In this document: positions 52,639 to 61,430 of the stretch, one piece after another | Layout: each line of letters opens with the position of its first letter | Numbering within the stretch: the stretch's first letter is position 1 | Assembly: GCA_951802115.1 (NCBI GenBank) | Contig: CATOPL010000014.1 | Coordinates: forward strand, 1-64,000 | Length of the DNA: 64,000 bases | Source: an uncultured Lachnospiraceae bacterium | GTDB lineage: Bacteria > Bacillota > Clostridia > Lachnospirales > Lachnospiraceae | Reading direction: 5' to 3' | Program-made: the position numbers and the translations under genes | The notes under the pieces: generated by a model | Told to the model about the DNA's origin: nothing | What the model saw: only the letters and a program-made list of their open reading frames with translations | Database searches by the model: none

Positions 52639-54252
52639 TTACAGCGGGATATTCCCGTGCTTTTTCGCTACCGGCGCCACCTGCTTGTTTTTCAGCATCT
52701 TCAACGCCGCCGTAAGCCGTTTTCTTGTCTCATCCGGCTTGATTACTTCCGTCACAAATCCTCGTGATGCCGCAACATAGGGATTCATAAATTTCTCCTT
52801 ATATTCCTGCACCAGATGATCTCTTGTCTCTTCTTTATTATCTGATTCATTAATCGCGCGTTTAAAAGCAATATTGACTGCTCCTTCGGCGCCCATAACT
52901 GCGATCTCAGCGCCAGGCCATGCGTAGACGATATCGGCGCCCATGTTTTTGCTGTTCATGGCAATATAAGCGCCGCCATACGCTTTGCGCATAATCACAG
53001 AGATTTTCGGTACGGTCGCCTCAGAAAACGCATACAGCATCTTGGCGCCATGGCGAATGATTCCTTTATGTTCCTGCGCCGTACCCGGCATAAATGCCGG
53101 CACGTCCACCAGAACAACCAGCGGTACATTATAGCAGTCACAGGTTCTGATAAAACGGGCTGCTTTATCGGAAGCATCATAATCCAGACTCCCGGCCAGC
53201 GCCATCGGCTGATTCGCCACAATGCCGATGCTCCGCCCATCAATTCTTCCGTAACCAACTACTACATTCTTGGCAAAATCTTTCTGTACTTCAAAAAAAC
53301 TGTCTTTGTCGCAGATACGGGCAATTACTTCCAGCACATCATACGCCTTTCGGGAATTGTCCGGCACGATCTCCGTAAGTTCCGCACAGCGGTCCGTATC
53401 TTCCTGACGGCTTCTTCTGTTTACCAGGCTGTTCAGAGAATACAGCAGAGATTTTTTACCCGTTGATTCTTCTTTTTCTTTTATAACCGGAGGTTTCTCA
53501 AGATAACTGCCCGGAAGATACGACAGCAGTCTGCGCACTCCTTCAAAACAGTTCTGCTCATTATTATACGTAAAATGCGTCACGCCGCTTTTAGAGGCAT
53601 GTACAGACGCCCCTCCCAGCTCATCAACCGTACACTCCTCATTTACCACCGTCTTCACAACCTGAGGTCCGGTAATAAACATTTTGCCAATCTTGTCTAC
53701 CATAAAAATATAGTCACAGATCGCCGGCGAATAACATGCGCCGCCGGAACAGGGACCTACGATGACCGCAATCTGCGGAATCACTCCCGACGCTTTCGTA
53801 TTGCGCAGAAAAATATTTGCATAACCGCTCAGGGAATCTATTCCTTCTTCAATCCGCGCTCCGCCACTGTCGTTGATCATAATGATCGGGGCTTTCATAT
53901 CATACGCCATATCCTGAATACGCGCAATTTTCATCGAGTGGTATTCGCCAAGAGATCCGCCGATCACGGTAAAATCTTCTGAAGACACAAATACAGTCCT
54001 GCCGTTAATCTCTCCATATCCGGTAACCACACCGTCCCCTGGTACCCGCTTCTTGTCCAGCCCGAAATCATCAATCCTTGACTCTATAAAATTATCTACT
54101 TCGACAAAAGTACCCGGATCAAATAGTATGTCTATCCGCTCGCGTGCTGTCAGTTTCCCGCTTTTATGCTGTTTCTCAATTTTGTCACGTCCTCCTGCCT
54201 GCAGGATACGGCTGCGCTTTCTGTCAAGTGCGCTGATACTGTCTCTCCACAT
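52639..54252 (-). CDS. Acyl-CoA carboxylase carboxyltransferase subunit (PccB/MmdA family)
   Basis: 537 residues, two crotonase-fold halves. N-half: KSGKLTARERIDILFDPGTF, SSEDFTVIGGSLGEYHSMKI, INDSGGARIEEGIDSL, GPCSGGACYSPAICDYIFMV. C-half: ANQPMALAGSLDYDASDKAA, MPGTAQEHKGIIRHGAKMLY, MRKAYGGAYIAMN. Transfers carboxyl between biotin and an acyl-CoA (propionyl-, methylmalonyl- or similar). No biotin carrier, biotin carboxylase or decarboxylase membrane subunit is adjacent. The ATG at 54250-54252 has AGAGGTG 8 bases upstream; an earlier ATG lies in the promoter. Its promoter carries two palindromic operators. Confidence 0.92.
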   Translation of the reverse strand: MWRDSISALDRKRSRILQAGGRDKIEKQHKSGKLTARERIDILFDPGTFVEVDNFIESRIDDFGLDKKRVPGDGVVTGYGEINGRTVFVSSEDFTVIGGSLGEYHSMKIARIQDMAYDMKAPIIMINDSGGARIEEGIDSLSGYANIFLRNTKASGVIPQIAVIVGPCSGGACYSPAICDYIFMVDKIGKMFITGPQVVKTVVNEECTVDELGGASVHASKSGVTHFTYNNEQNCFEGVRRLLSYLPGSYLEKPPVIKEKEESTGKKSLLYSLNSLVNRRSRQEDTDRCAELTEIVPDNSRKAYDVLEVIARICDKDSFFEVQKDFAKNVVVGYGRIDGRSIGIVANQPMALAGSLDYDASDKAARFIRTCDCYNVPLVVLVDVPAFMPGTAQEHKGIIRHGAKMLYAFSEATVPKISVIMRKAYGGAYIAMNSKNMGADIVYAWPGAEIAVMGAEGAVNIAFKRAINESDNKEETRDHLVQEYKEKFMNPYVAASRGFVTEVIKPDETRKRLTAALKMLKNKQVAPVAKKHGNIPL

Positions 54253-54284
54253 AAATGATGCACCTCTAAAAACTGGTTTATTAT

Positions 54285-54343
54285 TTTGATTATCAAAGTA
54301 TATAACAATCATTCTGTTTTGTCAATATACTTTGATAATCAAA
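54285..54343 (-). promoter_or_regulatory. Promoter of the carboxyltransferase gene flanked by two TTTGATWATCAAA operators
   Basis: Minus strand: perfect -35 TTGACA (54320-54325), 17-base spacer, -10 TATACT (54297-54302). Palindromes TTTGATTATCAAA (54285-54297) and TTTGATAATCAAA (54331-54343) flank it, and together with GTATA edges make an 18-bp perfect inverted repeat (54285-54302 / 54326-54343). One operator covers the -10/start region, the other sits upstream of -35. The half-site TTTGA-N3-TCAAA resembles boxes of MarR-type fatty-acid regulators (FabT-like); that link is inference. Confidence 0.8.
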
Positions 54344-54454
54344 TTTTGACATTCAAAATATATGCACAGAAATACCGGATAACCATACGCATTGATAAAT
54401 ACAGTCAGCCCGTATTCTTTTTACAATACCGAACCGCAGACGTCAACTGTCATG

Positions 54455-54865
54455 CTAAACCGCCGTAAAACCTTTTGCCCGCAGACAGCTTTCCACTTCG
54501 AAAATGTCATCATCCTTCACATGCAGAATCAAAATGGGATGACTGTTGTCGCGATTAAACGACAAATAGATATAATCTACATTGATGTAGCTGTCCGTCA
54601 ATGCGCTGAGAAGCCGATGCAGGTTTCCCGCCTCATCTGCCAGTTCAATCCCCAGCACGTCCACAAGCCGGCACATATAGCCTGCTTTCTCCAAAGCCTC
54701 AAACGCCCGTTCAGGCTCCGAAACCACCATCCGCACGATTCCGAATTCCGGTCCGTCGTTATTTACGGAACCCAGAATATTGATCTTCTCATCTTTCAAG
54801 ATCCCGGTAATATCTTTCATCGTTCCCTTTTTGTTCTCCACATACAAGGATAACTGCTTTAGCAT
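54455..54865 (-). CDS. Tandem ACT-domain protein
   Basis: 136 residues made of two ACT-like halves (KQLSLYVENKKGTMKDITGI... and HRLLSALTDSYINVDYIYLS...). Such stand-alone proteins bind amino acids or other small ligands and often accompany acyl- or aryl-CoA ligase genes in Clostridia; here no such ligase is next to it. It lies upstream of the carboxyltransferase but is separated from it by that gene's own promoter. Specific ligand unknown. Confidence 0.85.
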   Translation of the reverse strand: MLKQLSLYVENKKGTMKDITGILKDEKINILGSVNNDGPEFGIVRMVVSEPERAFEALEKAGYMCRLVDVLGIELADEAGNLHRLLSALTDSYINVDYIYLSFNRDNSHPILILHVKDDDIFEVESCLRAKGFTAV

Positions 54866-55381
54866 ATCTTATTTCCTCTCTCCCTCATACAAAATCCGTC
54901 CTGCCAGCGTATTGGTCTGCTTTTGCTGACGCTGCGCATGACATTTTCCCAAAGCATGTTTACGTTTCGCCAGATCACTTTCTCCTGCACATAATCGCCT
55001 GTATTTCCCTGAATATTTCCAGACATTTTGCGCCTGATCCTGTGCATTTTAGAATATCCGCACACTCTCCGGCATTTATAACCGATTCTATCTTAATACA
55101 CCCGGCAGAAAATTGTCAACCAGCGCTTTCGTCCCCTGCTTTTATACCGTCTCCAGCGGGCAGAGAGCCTGTACGCTCCCGGATACCGTTTTCTGACGGT
55201 TTATAAGGCAATAAATAAGAGAGACGGCACGTACCTTGAGCGAACGGCAACGCTAAAAATCACAGTTCTGTGGCACAAAACCATGTGTTCCTCTGGCAGC
55301 CAAAAGCCGTCGGAAAGCACGACTTTGGCCGGATCTTTCCGCACAGCCAAAACCGCATCTTCTGACAGCTTCTTCTTTAAA
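54866..55381. other. Region between the ACT gene and the MacB-type permease
   Basis: 516 bases without a confident gene. On the minus strand one frame running 55047 to 54867 reads KYRRLCAGESDLAKRKHALG then KCHAQRQQKQTNTLAGRILY but has no start codon; two other short frames have starts but no ribosome-binding sites. It may hold a decayed gene. No clear terminator for the export operon was found. Confidence 0.4.
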
Positions 55382-56590
55382 TCAGTTTCTCCGCAGCGCC
55401 TCAATAGGGCTTAAATGCGCTGCTTTTCTTGCCGGATAAATTCCAAAGAAAATACCCACACTGCAGGAAAACAATGTCGCAAATACAACTGCCGACATAC
55501 TCACCGCCGGTGGAAATGTAACAATCGGAAACGAGCAGACCCCATAGGCGCCGGCAATCCCCAGTGTAATTCCGATCATTCCGCCGATTCCGGTAATGAT
55601 TGCCGACTCCGCCAGAAACTGAACCAGAATCGATCTGGTACGGGCGCCCAGGGCTTTGCGGATACCGATCTCTCTTGTCCGTTCCGTCACAGATACCAGC
55701 ATGATGTTCATGACGCCGATACCTCCGACTAAAAGAGAAATGCCGGCCACCAGCACAATAAAAATTGTAATCATATCCAGTACCTGCATGACCGAAGCCA
55801 TCTGACTGTCAAAATCTTCGGACATGAACGCATCTTCTCCGAAGATTTCATGACGGCTCTCCAGAAGAGAGATTGCCCGCTCCGTAACTTCTTTTGCATA
55901 ACCGGTTTCTGCAAAAATATACACAGATTCAAAATCATTGTATTCTGCCCAGTACCAGTCCGCCGTCATCGGCATCGAGATATCCAGATAAGAGCCGTAT
56001 CCGGAACTGACGAATGTCCCCTCGATCGCCTTTTTCACTCCTACGATCCGCACATCCTGGATTCCGCTCCCGTCGTCAAGCTCAAAAGTCAGACCCACGA
56101 CATTGGAAGTACCAAACATACGGACGGCGTCCATTTCCGACACTACCGCCACCGCCCGGTGTGCATGATAATCATCCCAGGTAAACCACTGCCCGTACAG
56201 CATCTCCGGACTGGTCGTATATTCACTGTCCGGATTTCCATAATCAATGATGGCGTCAAAGTTGCCTTTCTCTGTGGAAACAGTACTCCACTGGCTCATA
56301 AGCGAGGTCGCACCTTTGACATGCTCCATTTCTCTTAGAGCATCTCTGTCTTCCTCTGTAATGACCGGCGCCTCTCCTTCCAGATTACTGTTGACAGAAA
56401 TATAGATCTGTCCGCCGGCTACGCTGGTCAGCTCCTCCTCCATCTCCGCCTTGGCCCCGTTTCCGATCGACATGATCAGAATCACGGAAGAGACGCCGAT
56501 GATGATTCCCAGCATTGTCAGAAAAGACCGGCCGCGGTTCATCCGGATGTTGCTGACCGCCATTTTTATATATTCCCATAGCTGCGCCAT
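55382..56590 (-). CDS. MacB/FtsX-family ABC transporter permease
   Basis: 402 residues. N-terminal helix after NRGRSFLTMLGIIIGVSSVI, a large extracellular MacB-type periplasmic core domain (about 45-275), and three C-terminal helices with the FtsX block VSVTERTREIGIRKALGARTRSILVQFLAESAI. End reads YPARKAAHLSPIEALR. With the adaptor and ATPase upstream this forms a mechanotransmission-type exporter (antimicrobial peptide, lipoprotein or signal export). Three-base gap to the adaptor gene. Confidence 0.92.
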   Translation of the reverse strand: MAQLWEYIKMAVSNIRMNRGRSFLTMLGIIIGVSSVILIMSIGNGAKAEMEEELTSVAGGQIYISVNSNLEGEAPVITEEDRDALREMEHVKGATSLMSQWSTVSTEKGNFDAIIDYGNPDSEYTTSPEMLYGQWFTWDDYHAHRAVAVVSEMDAVRMFGTSNVVGLTFELDDGSGIQDVRIVGVKKAIEGTFVSSGYGSYLDISMPMTADWYWAEYNDFESVYIFAETGYAKEVTERAISLLESRHEIFGEDAFMSEDFDSQMASVMQVLDMITIFIVLVAGISLLVGGIGVMNIMLVSVTERTREIGIRKALGARTRSILVQFLAESAIITGIGGMIGITLGIAGAYGVCSFPIVTFPPAVSMSAVVFATLFSCSVGIFFGIYPARKAAHLSPIEALRRN

Positions 56591-56593
56591 CTA

Positions 56594-57985
56594 TCAGCCC
56601 TCCACAGGGGTCACCTGAGCGCCCTCTTCGAGTCCCATACTGTTGTTCAGCACAATCTGTTCCTCTCCGCTAAGTCCGCTTTTAATCTCCACCAGCTCCA
56701 TGGAGGAAAGTCCGGTTTCCACATTCCGAACTGCCATCACACCGTTTTCGACAATATAGACAAAGCTTCCGTCTCTGCCCACATTGACAGCCTCGATTGG
56801 CACTGCAACCGCGTTCTCTGCAACCGCTCCCTGAATCTTTACTTTCGCTTCAACACCTAGGAAAATATCTCCGTCCGGATTGTCAATATGAATCTCTCCT
56901 GCGACAACAGAAGCTCCTTTCTCGTTCTTGGTGGCTGATTTGCTGATTCTGGTCACCGTTCCTTCATATTCCTTGCCAACGATGGTAATTATGGCTTTCT
57001 GTCCTTCATGTACCTTTTCCAGGTCGCTTTTACTTAAAGAGATCTCCACGCATACATCTTCATTACTCTCGATCGTCAGAAGTTCTCCCCCTTCTTCGAC
57101 CACACTGCCTTCTACTGCTTTGATATCCGTGACAATTCCGCCGAAATCCGCTTTCAGTCCTTCCGAAACCTCCGCCACTGCGGCCCTGACCTTCTCTGCT
57201 TTCAGAGCTGCCAGCTCTTTTGTCGCTTCAATCTGCTTTTTCCCGTTGGCAGTCAGCATACTGTCTTCTGTAGAACTTTTAATTCCCTTCTGCTCTGACA
57301 GATCGCTCTGGAAATCCGCCAGTTCTTCTTCTCTTTGCGCCAGTTCATTCGTCGCCTGATCAATCCGGTTCTGATACTCCTCCGCATCATTCTCATGACC
57401 GTCATTTACCGCTTCTCTGAGAAAACAGTTCATATCTGTTATGTATTGCTTTAATGCGCGGACATTGGCTTTCCAGTCCTCAACCTGCTGCTCAAGAATC
57501 TCCACATCATGGCTGGAACGTCCGTATTCTGCCGCGTCTGCATTGCTTTTGCCGACCGTATCCTGATATGTATAATAAGCTTCATCATTCTGAAGACTTG
57601 CCTCTGATTCCCGGCTTTTCAAATCTTCTGCATCATACGCCAGAAGCACATCTCCGGCGGACACATCGTCTCCTGTCGCCACTTTGCATTCAGATACCTG
57701 TGCGCTCAGCGGTGAAAAATAAGTCTTTTTCAGCTCTGTCTTGACTGTTCCGCTTGTATCTACCGTCTGTTCGATGGTAACCGTCTGTGCCTGACGCACT
57801 GTTACCATAGGCAGCACTTCCGGTGCAAACATACGACTCACAATAAACAGCACAAGGCATACGGCAAGTACCCCCATAATGATCCGCTTTTTCCGCTTTT
57901 TCTTTTCCGCAGGAGTCAGGACTTTTTTCTCTTTCTTTACGGCCTCCGATACCTCGTTTTTATCTCTCTTCCATTTCATCTTCAT
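56594..57985 (-). CDS. HlyD/MacA-type membrane-fusion adaptor of the ABC exporter
   Basis: 463 residues. Lys-rich cytoplasmic N-terminus, one membrane helix (about 33-50), then barrel-sandwich and a long coiled-coil hairpin (about 110-235: EILEQQVEDWKANVRALKQY, NELAQREEELADFQSDLSEQ), lipoyl-like and beta-barrel parts (GFGGIVTDIKAVEG-type: here ADFGGIVTDIKAVEGSVVEE) and a membrane-proximal end. Overlaps the ATPase gene by 26 bases. In a single-membrane bacterium it would link permease to the cell wall face rather than to an outer-membrane channel. Confidence 0.9.
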   Translation of the reverse strand: MKMKWKRDKNEVSEAVKKEKKVLTPAEKKKRKKRIIMGVLAVCLVLFIVSRMFAPEVLPMVTVRQAQTVTIEQTVDTSGTVKTELKKTYFSPLSAQVSECKVATGDDVSAGDVLLAYDAEDLKSRESEASLQNDEAYYTYQDTVGKSNADAAEYGRSSHDVEILEQQVEDWKANVRALKQYITDMNCFLREAVNDGHENDAEEYQNRIDQATNELAQREEELADFQSDLSEQKGIKSSTEDSMLTANGKKQIEATKELAALKAEKVRAAVAEVSEGLKADFGGIVTDIKAVEGSVVEEGGELLTIESNEDVCVEISLSKSDLEKVHEGQKAIITIVGKEYEGTVTRISKSATKNEKGASVVAGEIHIDNPDGDIFLGVEAKVKIQGAVAENAVAVPIEAVNVGRDGSFVYIVENGVMAVRNVETGLSSMELVEIKSGLSGEEQIVLNNSMGLEEGAQVTPVEG

Positions 57986-58685
57986 TGTCGTCAGTCTCTC
58001 CTTTATTCATAAAATCTGCTTCGATTCTTCCGTCCTTGATTCTGATCACGCGCTTTACCTGTGCGGCGATCTCATCATCATGAGTAATCAATATAACCGT
58101 TCTTCCACTTTTGTGCAGATCCTTCAGAACATTCATGATCTCCTGTGTGGATCTGGAATCCAGATTACCGGTCGGTTCATCAGCCAGAATAACAGGCGGC
58201 TTCGCTGCGATTGCCCGGGCAATCGCCACCCTCTGCTGCTGCCCTCCAGACATCTCACTTGGTTTATGATCCATCCGATGAGAAAGCCCCACTATCTCCA
58301 GTGATTCCTCCGCCAGCGCCGAGCGTTCTTTTCTCGCAACTCCACGGTAGATCAGCGGAAGCTCCACATTTTCCTGCGCGGTCAGATTCGGGATCAGATT
58401 AAATCCCTGAAAGATAAATCCGATCTCCAGATTCCGGATATCTGAAAGTTCGTCGTCAGTCATATTCGATACATCCTTCCCGTTCAGATAATATCTGCCG
58501 GAGGTAGGAACATCCAGACACCCAAGCATATTCATCAGCGTGGACTTACCGGAACCCGAATGGCCAATAATTGCCACAAATTCTCCTTTTTGAATCTTCA
58601 GGTTCACATGATCCAGCGCCCGCACTTCATTCTCACCGGGGTTATAGATTTTACACATATCCTGTACTTCCACCAGTGTCTCCAA
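57960..58685 (-). CDS. MacB/LolD-type ABC transporter ATPase
   Basis: 241 residues. Walker [14 protein letters not shown]-loop [20 protein letters not shown], signature [14 protein letters not shown], Walker [14 protein letters not shown] and H-loop ITHDDEIA. The frame begins at a TTG (58685) 12 bases from AGGAG; a GTG four codons later (58673) has GGAG 6 bases upstream and would start [11 protein letters not shown], so the true start is uncertain by four residues. C-terminal acidic tail overlaps the adaptor start. Confidence 0.92.
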   Translation of the reverse strand: METLVEVQDMCKIYNPGENEVRALDHVNLKIQKGEFVAIIGHSGSGKSTLMNMLGCLDVPTSGRYYLNGKDVSNMTDDELSDIRNLEIGFIFQGFNLIPNLTAQENVELPLIYRGVARKERSALAEESLEIVGLSHRMDHKPSEMSGGQQQRVAIARAIAAKPPVILADEPTGNLDSRSTQEIMNVLKDLHKSGRTVILITHDDEIAAQVKRVIRIKDGRIEADFMNKGETDDNEDEMEER

Positions 58686-58742
58686 AGTATTGATCAGCTC
58701 CTCTCTGCTTAAAACTGTTTGACCGTCATATTTATTGTTTCA

Positions 58743-58801
58743 TACAGTGCAACGCTGTACTAATCTTCTAATACAATAATATAATTAAATCAGTTTGTCA
58801 A
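58743..58801 (-). promoter_or_regulatory. Promoter and palindromic operator of the MacB-type exporter operon
   Basis: Minus strand: perfect -35 TTGACA (58796-58801), 17-base spacer, -10-like TATTGT (58773-58778). Immediately downstream is a 17-bp palindrome TACAG-TGCAACG-CTGTA (58743-58759), well placed as an operator for a TetR-type repressor. No regulator gene is adjacent. Confidence 0.6.
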
Positions 58802-58920
58802 GATGACCGTAACTAACATATCATATTTTTTTTAAAAAATGTATTACTTTGGAAATTCTTAAGAAAAGTTCAGCTCTTTTTAAGACTGACAAAAATCAGA
58901 AAAAAGGAAATGGAATAAGA

Positions 58921-59032
58921 AATGTCTTCCCGCCGGTTACTCATGAGCACCATACGGAATATATCAGATAAAGAACAGGACTTTATCTGATATATTCCAT
59001 ACAGATGCCGCGTAACCAGCAAAAAAGACATT
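58921..59032. repeat. 112-bp nested palindrome between the exporter operon and pepD
   Basis: Three nested pairs of arms: AATGTCTT/AAGACATT (58921-58928, 59025-59032), GGTTAC/GTAACC (58935-58940, 59012-59017), and a perfect 18-bp core stem (58956-58973 with 58981-58998, beginning GGAATATATCAG) with a 7-base loop. No U-tract. It looks like a small palindromic mobile element or a strong mRNA 3' structure. The rest of the 58803-59042 gap shows nothing else. Confidence 0.65.
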
Positions 59033-59042
59033 GTGAGACCTT

Positions 59043-60497
59043 CTATCTTTTTATAATTTCCAGGATGTATCTCCACATCCGCTCTACCGAAGAAATACAC
59101 AGCCTTTCCTCCGTAGTATGGATATCATGCATCTGTGGTCCCATGGAAATACAGTCCAGATCCGCAATTTTGGACGCCAGAATCCCGCATTCCAGACCGG
59201 CATGGATCGCCTCCACTTTCGGCTCGGTTCCAAACAGTTCCTGATAAATACGTACACAATCATCTCTGAAGGGAGAATCTTTCCTGTATTCCCATGCAGG
59301 ATAATCCCCGTTAACGCTCATGCTCCCACCCTCCTGGTATACAGACTGGCGGATCTGTTCCACCAGAGCTTCTTTTTCTGACGAAACAGAACTTCTGACC
59401 GAATAGCGCAGTATAAGAGAGGTGTTTTCCGTCCTGACGATTCCCAGATTCAGAGAAGTCTGCACCAAACCATCAATATCCTCGCTCATACAGATGATGC
59501 CGTTAGGCAGAGAAGTAAGAAGCGCCATCGCATGTTCAAAGGAATCCTGTGAAAAGACCTCCGCCTCTTTTGGGTTTCCAAACTGAAGACGGACAGAAAA
59601 ACCGGCATCAGTCGCATCATATTTCTTTTTCATAACTTCATAAGACGCCCTGCAAACCTCTTCTGCCTTTTGACGCGCTTCCTTTGACAGATCCTCCGGA
59701 AACAAAAGTTCTGCGCGGCATTCTCTCGGAATCGCATTGTCCTTTTGTCCGCCGTCTATAGAAATCAGTTCGCAGTCGGTTTCTCTGCATAAATCCGACA
59801 GAACAGATGCCAGAAGTCTGTCGGCATTTCCTCTTCCTTTGTCAATCTCCGCACCGGAGTGTCCGCCCAAAAGACCGTCTGCTGTCAGTACGGCATGAAT
59901 TCCGTTCTTTTTCCTGCGTCCGAGCGGAAGGCTGATCTCCACGCTGCAGCCGCCGGCACACCCTGCCAGAAGAACTCCTTCTTCTTCGGAATCCATATTC
60001 AGAACCGTATGCCCCTTCAGTATTGATACATCCAGCGCAGACGCGCCGTCCATCCCTACTTCTTCACGGGTGGTAAACACTGCTTCCAGCCTGGGATGTG
60101 CAATACTGTCATCCGCCAGCACTGCCAGCGTATAAGCAACCGCAATCCCGTCGTCTCCACCCAGCGTTGTCCCTTCTGCACAGACATAATCTCCCGTCAC
60201 TTGAAGTTTAAGTCCGTCCTTTTCAAAATCAATACTGCAGTTCGGTTTCTTCTCACAGACCATATCCAAATGTCCCTGAAGAATCAGCGGTTCCCTGTCC
60301 TCATATCCGGCACAGGCCTCTTTGACAATCACCACATTCCAGGCCTCATCCTGATAAACTTCCAGACCATGTTCCTTTGCAAACGCCACACAATAGTCAC
60401 TGACTGCTTTTTCATTCCCTGAGCCATGCGGCATCCCGCAAATGTCTTCAAAATATTTCCACACGCTTTTTGGTTCCAGATCGCTTAATACGCCCAT
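59043..60497 (-). CDS. pepD: Aminoacyl-histidine dipeptidase (M20C peptidase PepD)
   Basis: 484 residues, the same size as the enterobacterial enzyme. Di-zinc dipeptidase with catalytic block LILQGHLDMVCEKK, metal/glutamate block EVGMDGASAL, LTADGLLGGHSGAEIDKGRG, and C-terminal EAIHAGLECGILASKI. The ATG at 60495-60497 follows AAGGAG by 9 bases; the frame is open 23 codons further with other ATGs but no site. Cytoplasmic peptide utilisation. Monocistronic by spacing. Confidence 0.93.
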   Translation of the reverse strand: MGVLSDLEPKSVWKYFEDICGMPHGSGNEKAVSDYCVAFAKEHGLEVYQDEAWNVVIVKEACAGYEDREPLILQGHLDMVCEKKPNCSIDFEKDGLKLQVTGDYVCAEGTTLGGDDGIAVAYTLAVLADDSIAHPRLEAVFTTREEVGMDGASALDVSILKGHTVLNMDSEEEGVLLAGCAGGCSVEISLPLGRRKKNGIHAVLTADGLLGGHSGAEIDKGRGNADRLLASVLSDLCRETDCELISIDGGQKDNAIPRECRAELLFPEDLSKEARQKAEEVCRASYEVMKKKYDATDAGFSVRLQFGNPKEAEVFSQDSFEHAMALLTSLPNGIICMSEDIDGLVQTSLNLGIVRTENTSLILRYSVRSSVSSEKEALVEQIRQSVYQEGGSMSVNGDYPAWEYRKDSPFRDDCVRIYQELFGTEPKVEAIHAGLECGILASKIADLDCISMGPQMHDIHTTEERLCISSVERMWRYILEIIKR

Positions 60498-60674
60498 TTC
60501 TGCCTTCTCCTTCTGTTCCATATACAGCGGATATCTGCCCTGACGCTTTGTCAGACAGCTCCGCATCCTTTATGGAACATCATACCATATTATATGCCGA
60601 ATTGCAAAGCTGCGGAATATACAGTGCCTGTATACCTTTTTACGGCCCGATGTCAGACCAAAATGAAAGCAGCG

Positions 60675-61331
60675 TTATGCTTTTTCCATCAATTCCCGCA
60701 GTTTTTTATATGCTTCACTGACGCCGCCCACTTCGTCAATAATTCCTTCCTGTACTGCCTGCGGACCAACCAGAACGCTTCCGACGTCTTTTGTCAGCTC
60801 GCCGGTCTCCAGCATCAATTTTATCAGCCGTTCTTTGTGTATCCGGCTGTGCTCCACGATAAATCCGCTGATACGGTCCTGAATCTTCTGAAAGTAATCA
60901 AATGTCTGCGCCACCCCGATAATCAGCCCTGTCATCCGCACCGGATGAATCATCATCGTTCCTGTCGGTACGATAAACGAATAATCCGTTGACACAGCCA
61001 GCGGCACCCCGATCGAATGGCTTCCGCCCAGCACCAGAGACACAGACGGCTTACTGATAGAAGCGATCATCTCTGCGATCGCCAGTCCGCTCTCCACATC
61101 TCCGCCAACGGTATTAATCATAACCAACAGTCCGTGAATATCCTCATTTTCTTCCGCTGCCGCCAGCATGGGAAGTACATGCTCATACTTTGTTGTCTTG
61201 CTGTTTGCAGCCAGACACTCATGACCTTCCACCTCGCCTATGATTGTCAGAAGCTGAATATGCGATTTTGATTTATCCTGCAATTCTTCCGGCTGTCCGT
61301 ATTTTTCAAGTTCGTCCTGATTTTCCGCCAT
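60675..61331 (-). CDS. tepA: ClpP-fold protease, TepA/YmfB-like
   Basis: 218 residues. ClpP/crotonase fold with GLLVMINTVGGDVESGLAIA, the nucleophile region LGGSHSIGVPLA (Ser106 by alignment with the ClpP Ser), and TGTMMIHPVRMTG (His129). It resembles the Bacillus TepA/YmfB group (implicated in protein translocation and spores) rather than housekeeping ClpP. ATG at 61331. A small stem CATCATACT/AGTATGATG lies in its leader. Confidence 0.85.
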   Translation of the reverse strand: MAENQDELEKYGQPEELQDKSKSHIQLLTIIGEVEGHECLAANSKTTKYEHVLPMLAAAEENEDIHGLLVMINTVGGDVESGLAIAEMIASISKPSVSLVLGGSHSIGVPLAVSTDYSFIVPTGTMMIHPVRMTGLIIGVAQTFDYFQKIQDRISGFIVEHSRIHKERLIKLMLETGELTKDVGSVLVGPQAVQEGIIDEVGGVSEAYKKLRELMEKA

Positions 61332-61430
61332 AATAAAATCCCCGCCTTTCCATCATACTGAATAAAATTTAGTATGATGAAAAAGCAGGAATTCTATACG
61401 TCGGCTCCCTGATTTTCAGGACGACGCGCT

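Noticed and set aside
55201..55404. 67-residue minus-strand frame after the MacB-type permease
   Set aside because: Its start lies inside the permease gene in another frame, it has no ribosome-binding site and no recognisable motif.
58870..59100. 76-residue minus-strand frame over the nested palindrome
   Set aside because: It is produced by the palindrome and the end of pepD; no initiation signals.
61351..61379. Inverted repeat CATCATACT/AGTATGATG before the ClpP-fold gene
   Set aside because: Considered as a terminator for the FkbM gene, but there is no U-tract on the minus strand and the stem is AT-rich; not called.
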